Assembly (NCBI GenBank): GCA_949361645.1
Contig: OX442433.1
Coordinates: forward strand, 5,342,177-5,406,176
Source: Spongilla lacustris
Taxonomy: Eukaryota > Porifera > Demospongiae > Spongillida > Spongillidae
Length of the DNA: 64,000 bases
Direction: 5' to 3'
The position numbers were made by a program, and so were the translations under genes. The notes under the pieces were generated by a model. It searched no databases. It had not been told where the DNA came from and saw only the letters and a list, made by a program, of their open reading frames with translations. Shown one piece after another: positions 63,598 through 64,000 of this stretch. Each line of letters starts with the position of its first letter. The stretch's first letter is position 1.

Positions 63598-64000
63598 ATG
63601 GCCGTGAAGAAAAATAAGAGGTCAGCGCCTGAGAATTCTCTAGATACCTATATTGATGCAAGTTTAGAGTAAGCAAGTGTTTAGCATTTGTGCAGTATTT
63701 ATATACTTAATAACGAGGCTTAAGCAGCTAGGACTGACCTATACTTCGCAATGCTTACTTCCAGACTCTCCGCAGTGTTGCAATTGCGAGCTAGACTACA
63801 GGAGAGTCTGGAAGCAAGTAATTTTTGTCATATTTGTTATCTTGTTTTTGCCGCATAAATCTATGCCCTTGACACCATTTATTGTCATCTGTAAGGGTGT
63901 TTAATTAAATAATGCAAAAGTCCATTTTACACAGCGCCAATGTATAACTGATGCAGGATTGATATTGATCTCAAGGAGATCGAAATGAGTGAAGAGCAGC
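63598..64000 (+). CDS. Start of an unrecognised gene running off the window (exon version 3 plus exon 2)
   Basis: Exon 63598-63668 reads MAVKKNKRSAPENSLDTYID then ASL and GA|gtaagc (phase 2). Exon 2 starts after CTGATGCAG at 63957 and, in phase, reads IDIDLKEIEMSEEQ before the window ends. The protein start is lysine-rich, the continuation acidic. The family cannot be named from this. It is the last of three similar first exons, so its promoter region is triplicated. Confidence 0.5.

Overview
This is eukaryotic, metazoan DNA. The genes are broken by GT-AG introns, and the protein families are animal ones: a receptor tyrosine kinase, TRIM/B-box/filamin/NHL proteins, a Rubicon-homology domain, a GH31 glucosidase and an Mn/Fe superoxide dismutase. 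Non-coding DNA is full of small DNA transposons, foldback repeats and minisatellites rich in the palindrome TACATGTA. A sponge or another early-branching marine invertebrate fits best, but that placement is inference. There is one 200-base gap at 57640-57839.

Layout. 0-1.4 kb: a 33-bp minisatellite and the last two exons of a GH31 gene. 1.4-9.7 kb: hAT-type relics, a 1.1-kb polypyrimidine tract and a 0.63-kb foldback repeat. 9.7-18.1 kb: two tandem TRIM-like copies, each broken by different lesions. 18-22.6 kb: mostly empty, with DIS3-like exonuclease scraps. 22.6-25.4 kb: a secretory-signal superoxide dismutase gene converging on a Rubicon-homology gene, then an unrecognised exon pair.

25.8-56.4 kb is the most interesting part. 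Three paralogous two-exon genes (A minus at 25.8-26.8 kb, B plus from 27.9 to 47.1 kb, C plus at 55.3-56.4 kb) encode long helical proteins. A and C carry a central hydrophobic segment. Gene A, its roughly 1-kb divergent promoter region and the 5' end of gene B are duplicated in inverted orientation at 54.3-56.4 kb, where the gene B copy survives only as a short fragment. The single intron of gene B carries an 18,020-bp DNA transposon (28699-46718) with GGGACAGTTTCC termini, near-palindromic arms, inverted arrays of a 58-bp minisatellite, an intact 891-residue transposase-like gene in one arm, a deleted copy of it in the other, and two divergent spliced accessory genes in the core. Without it the intron would be about 149 bp. 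At 48.3-54.2 kb several smaller elements are nested in one another.

56-64 kb: a 108-base pure G run, a long perfect-stem foldback, the gap, and a receptor tyrosine kinase predicted to have only about 17 extracellular residues. The right edge holds two foldback or inverted-repeat elements and three tandem versions of a first coding exon whose gene runs off the window.

Several otherwise well-conserved genes carry single-base frameshifts. These may be true pseudogenes or uncorrected consensus errors, and the sequence alone cannot decide. Splice sites and exon joins were assigned by eye from reading frame, GT-AG signals and family motifs.
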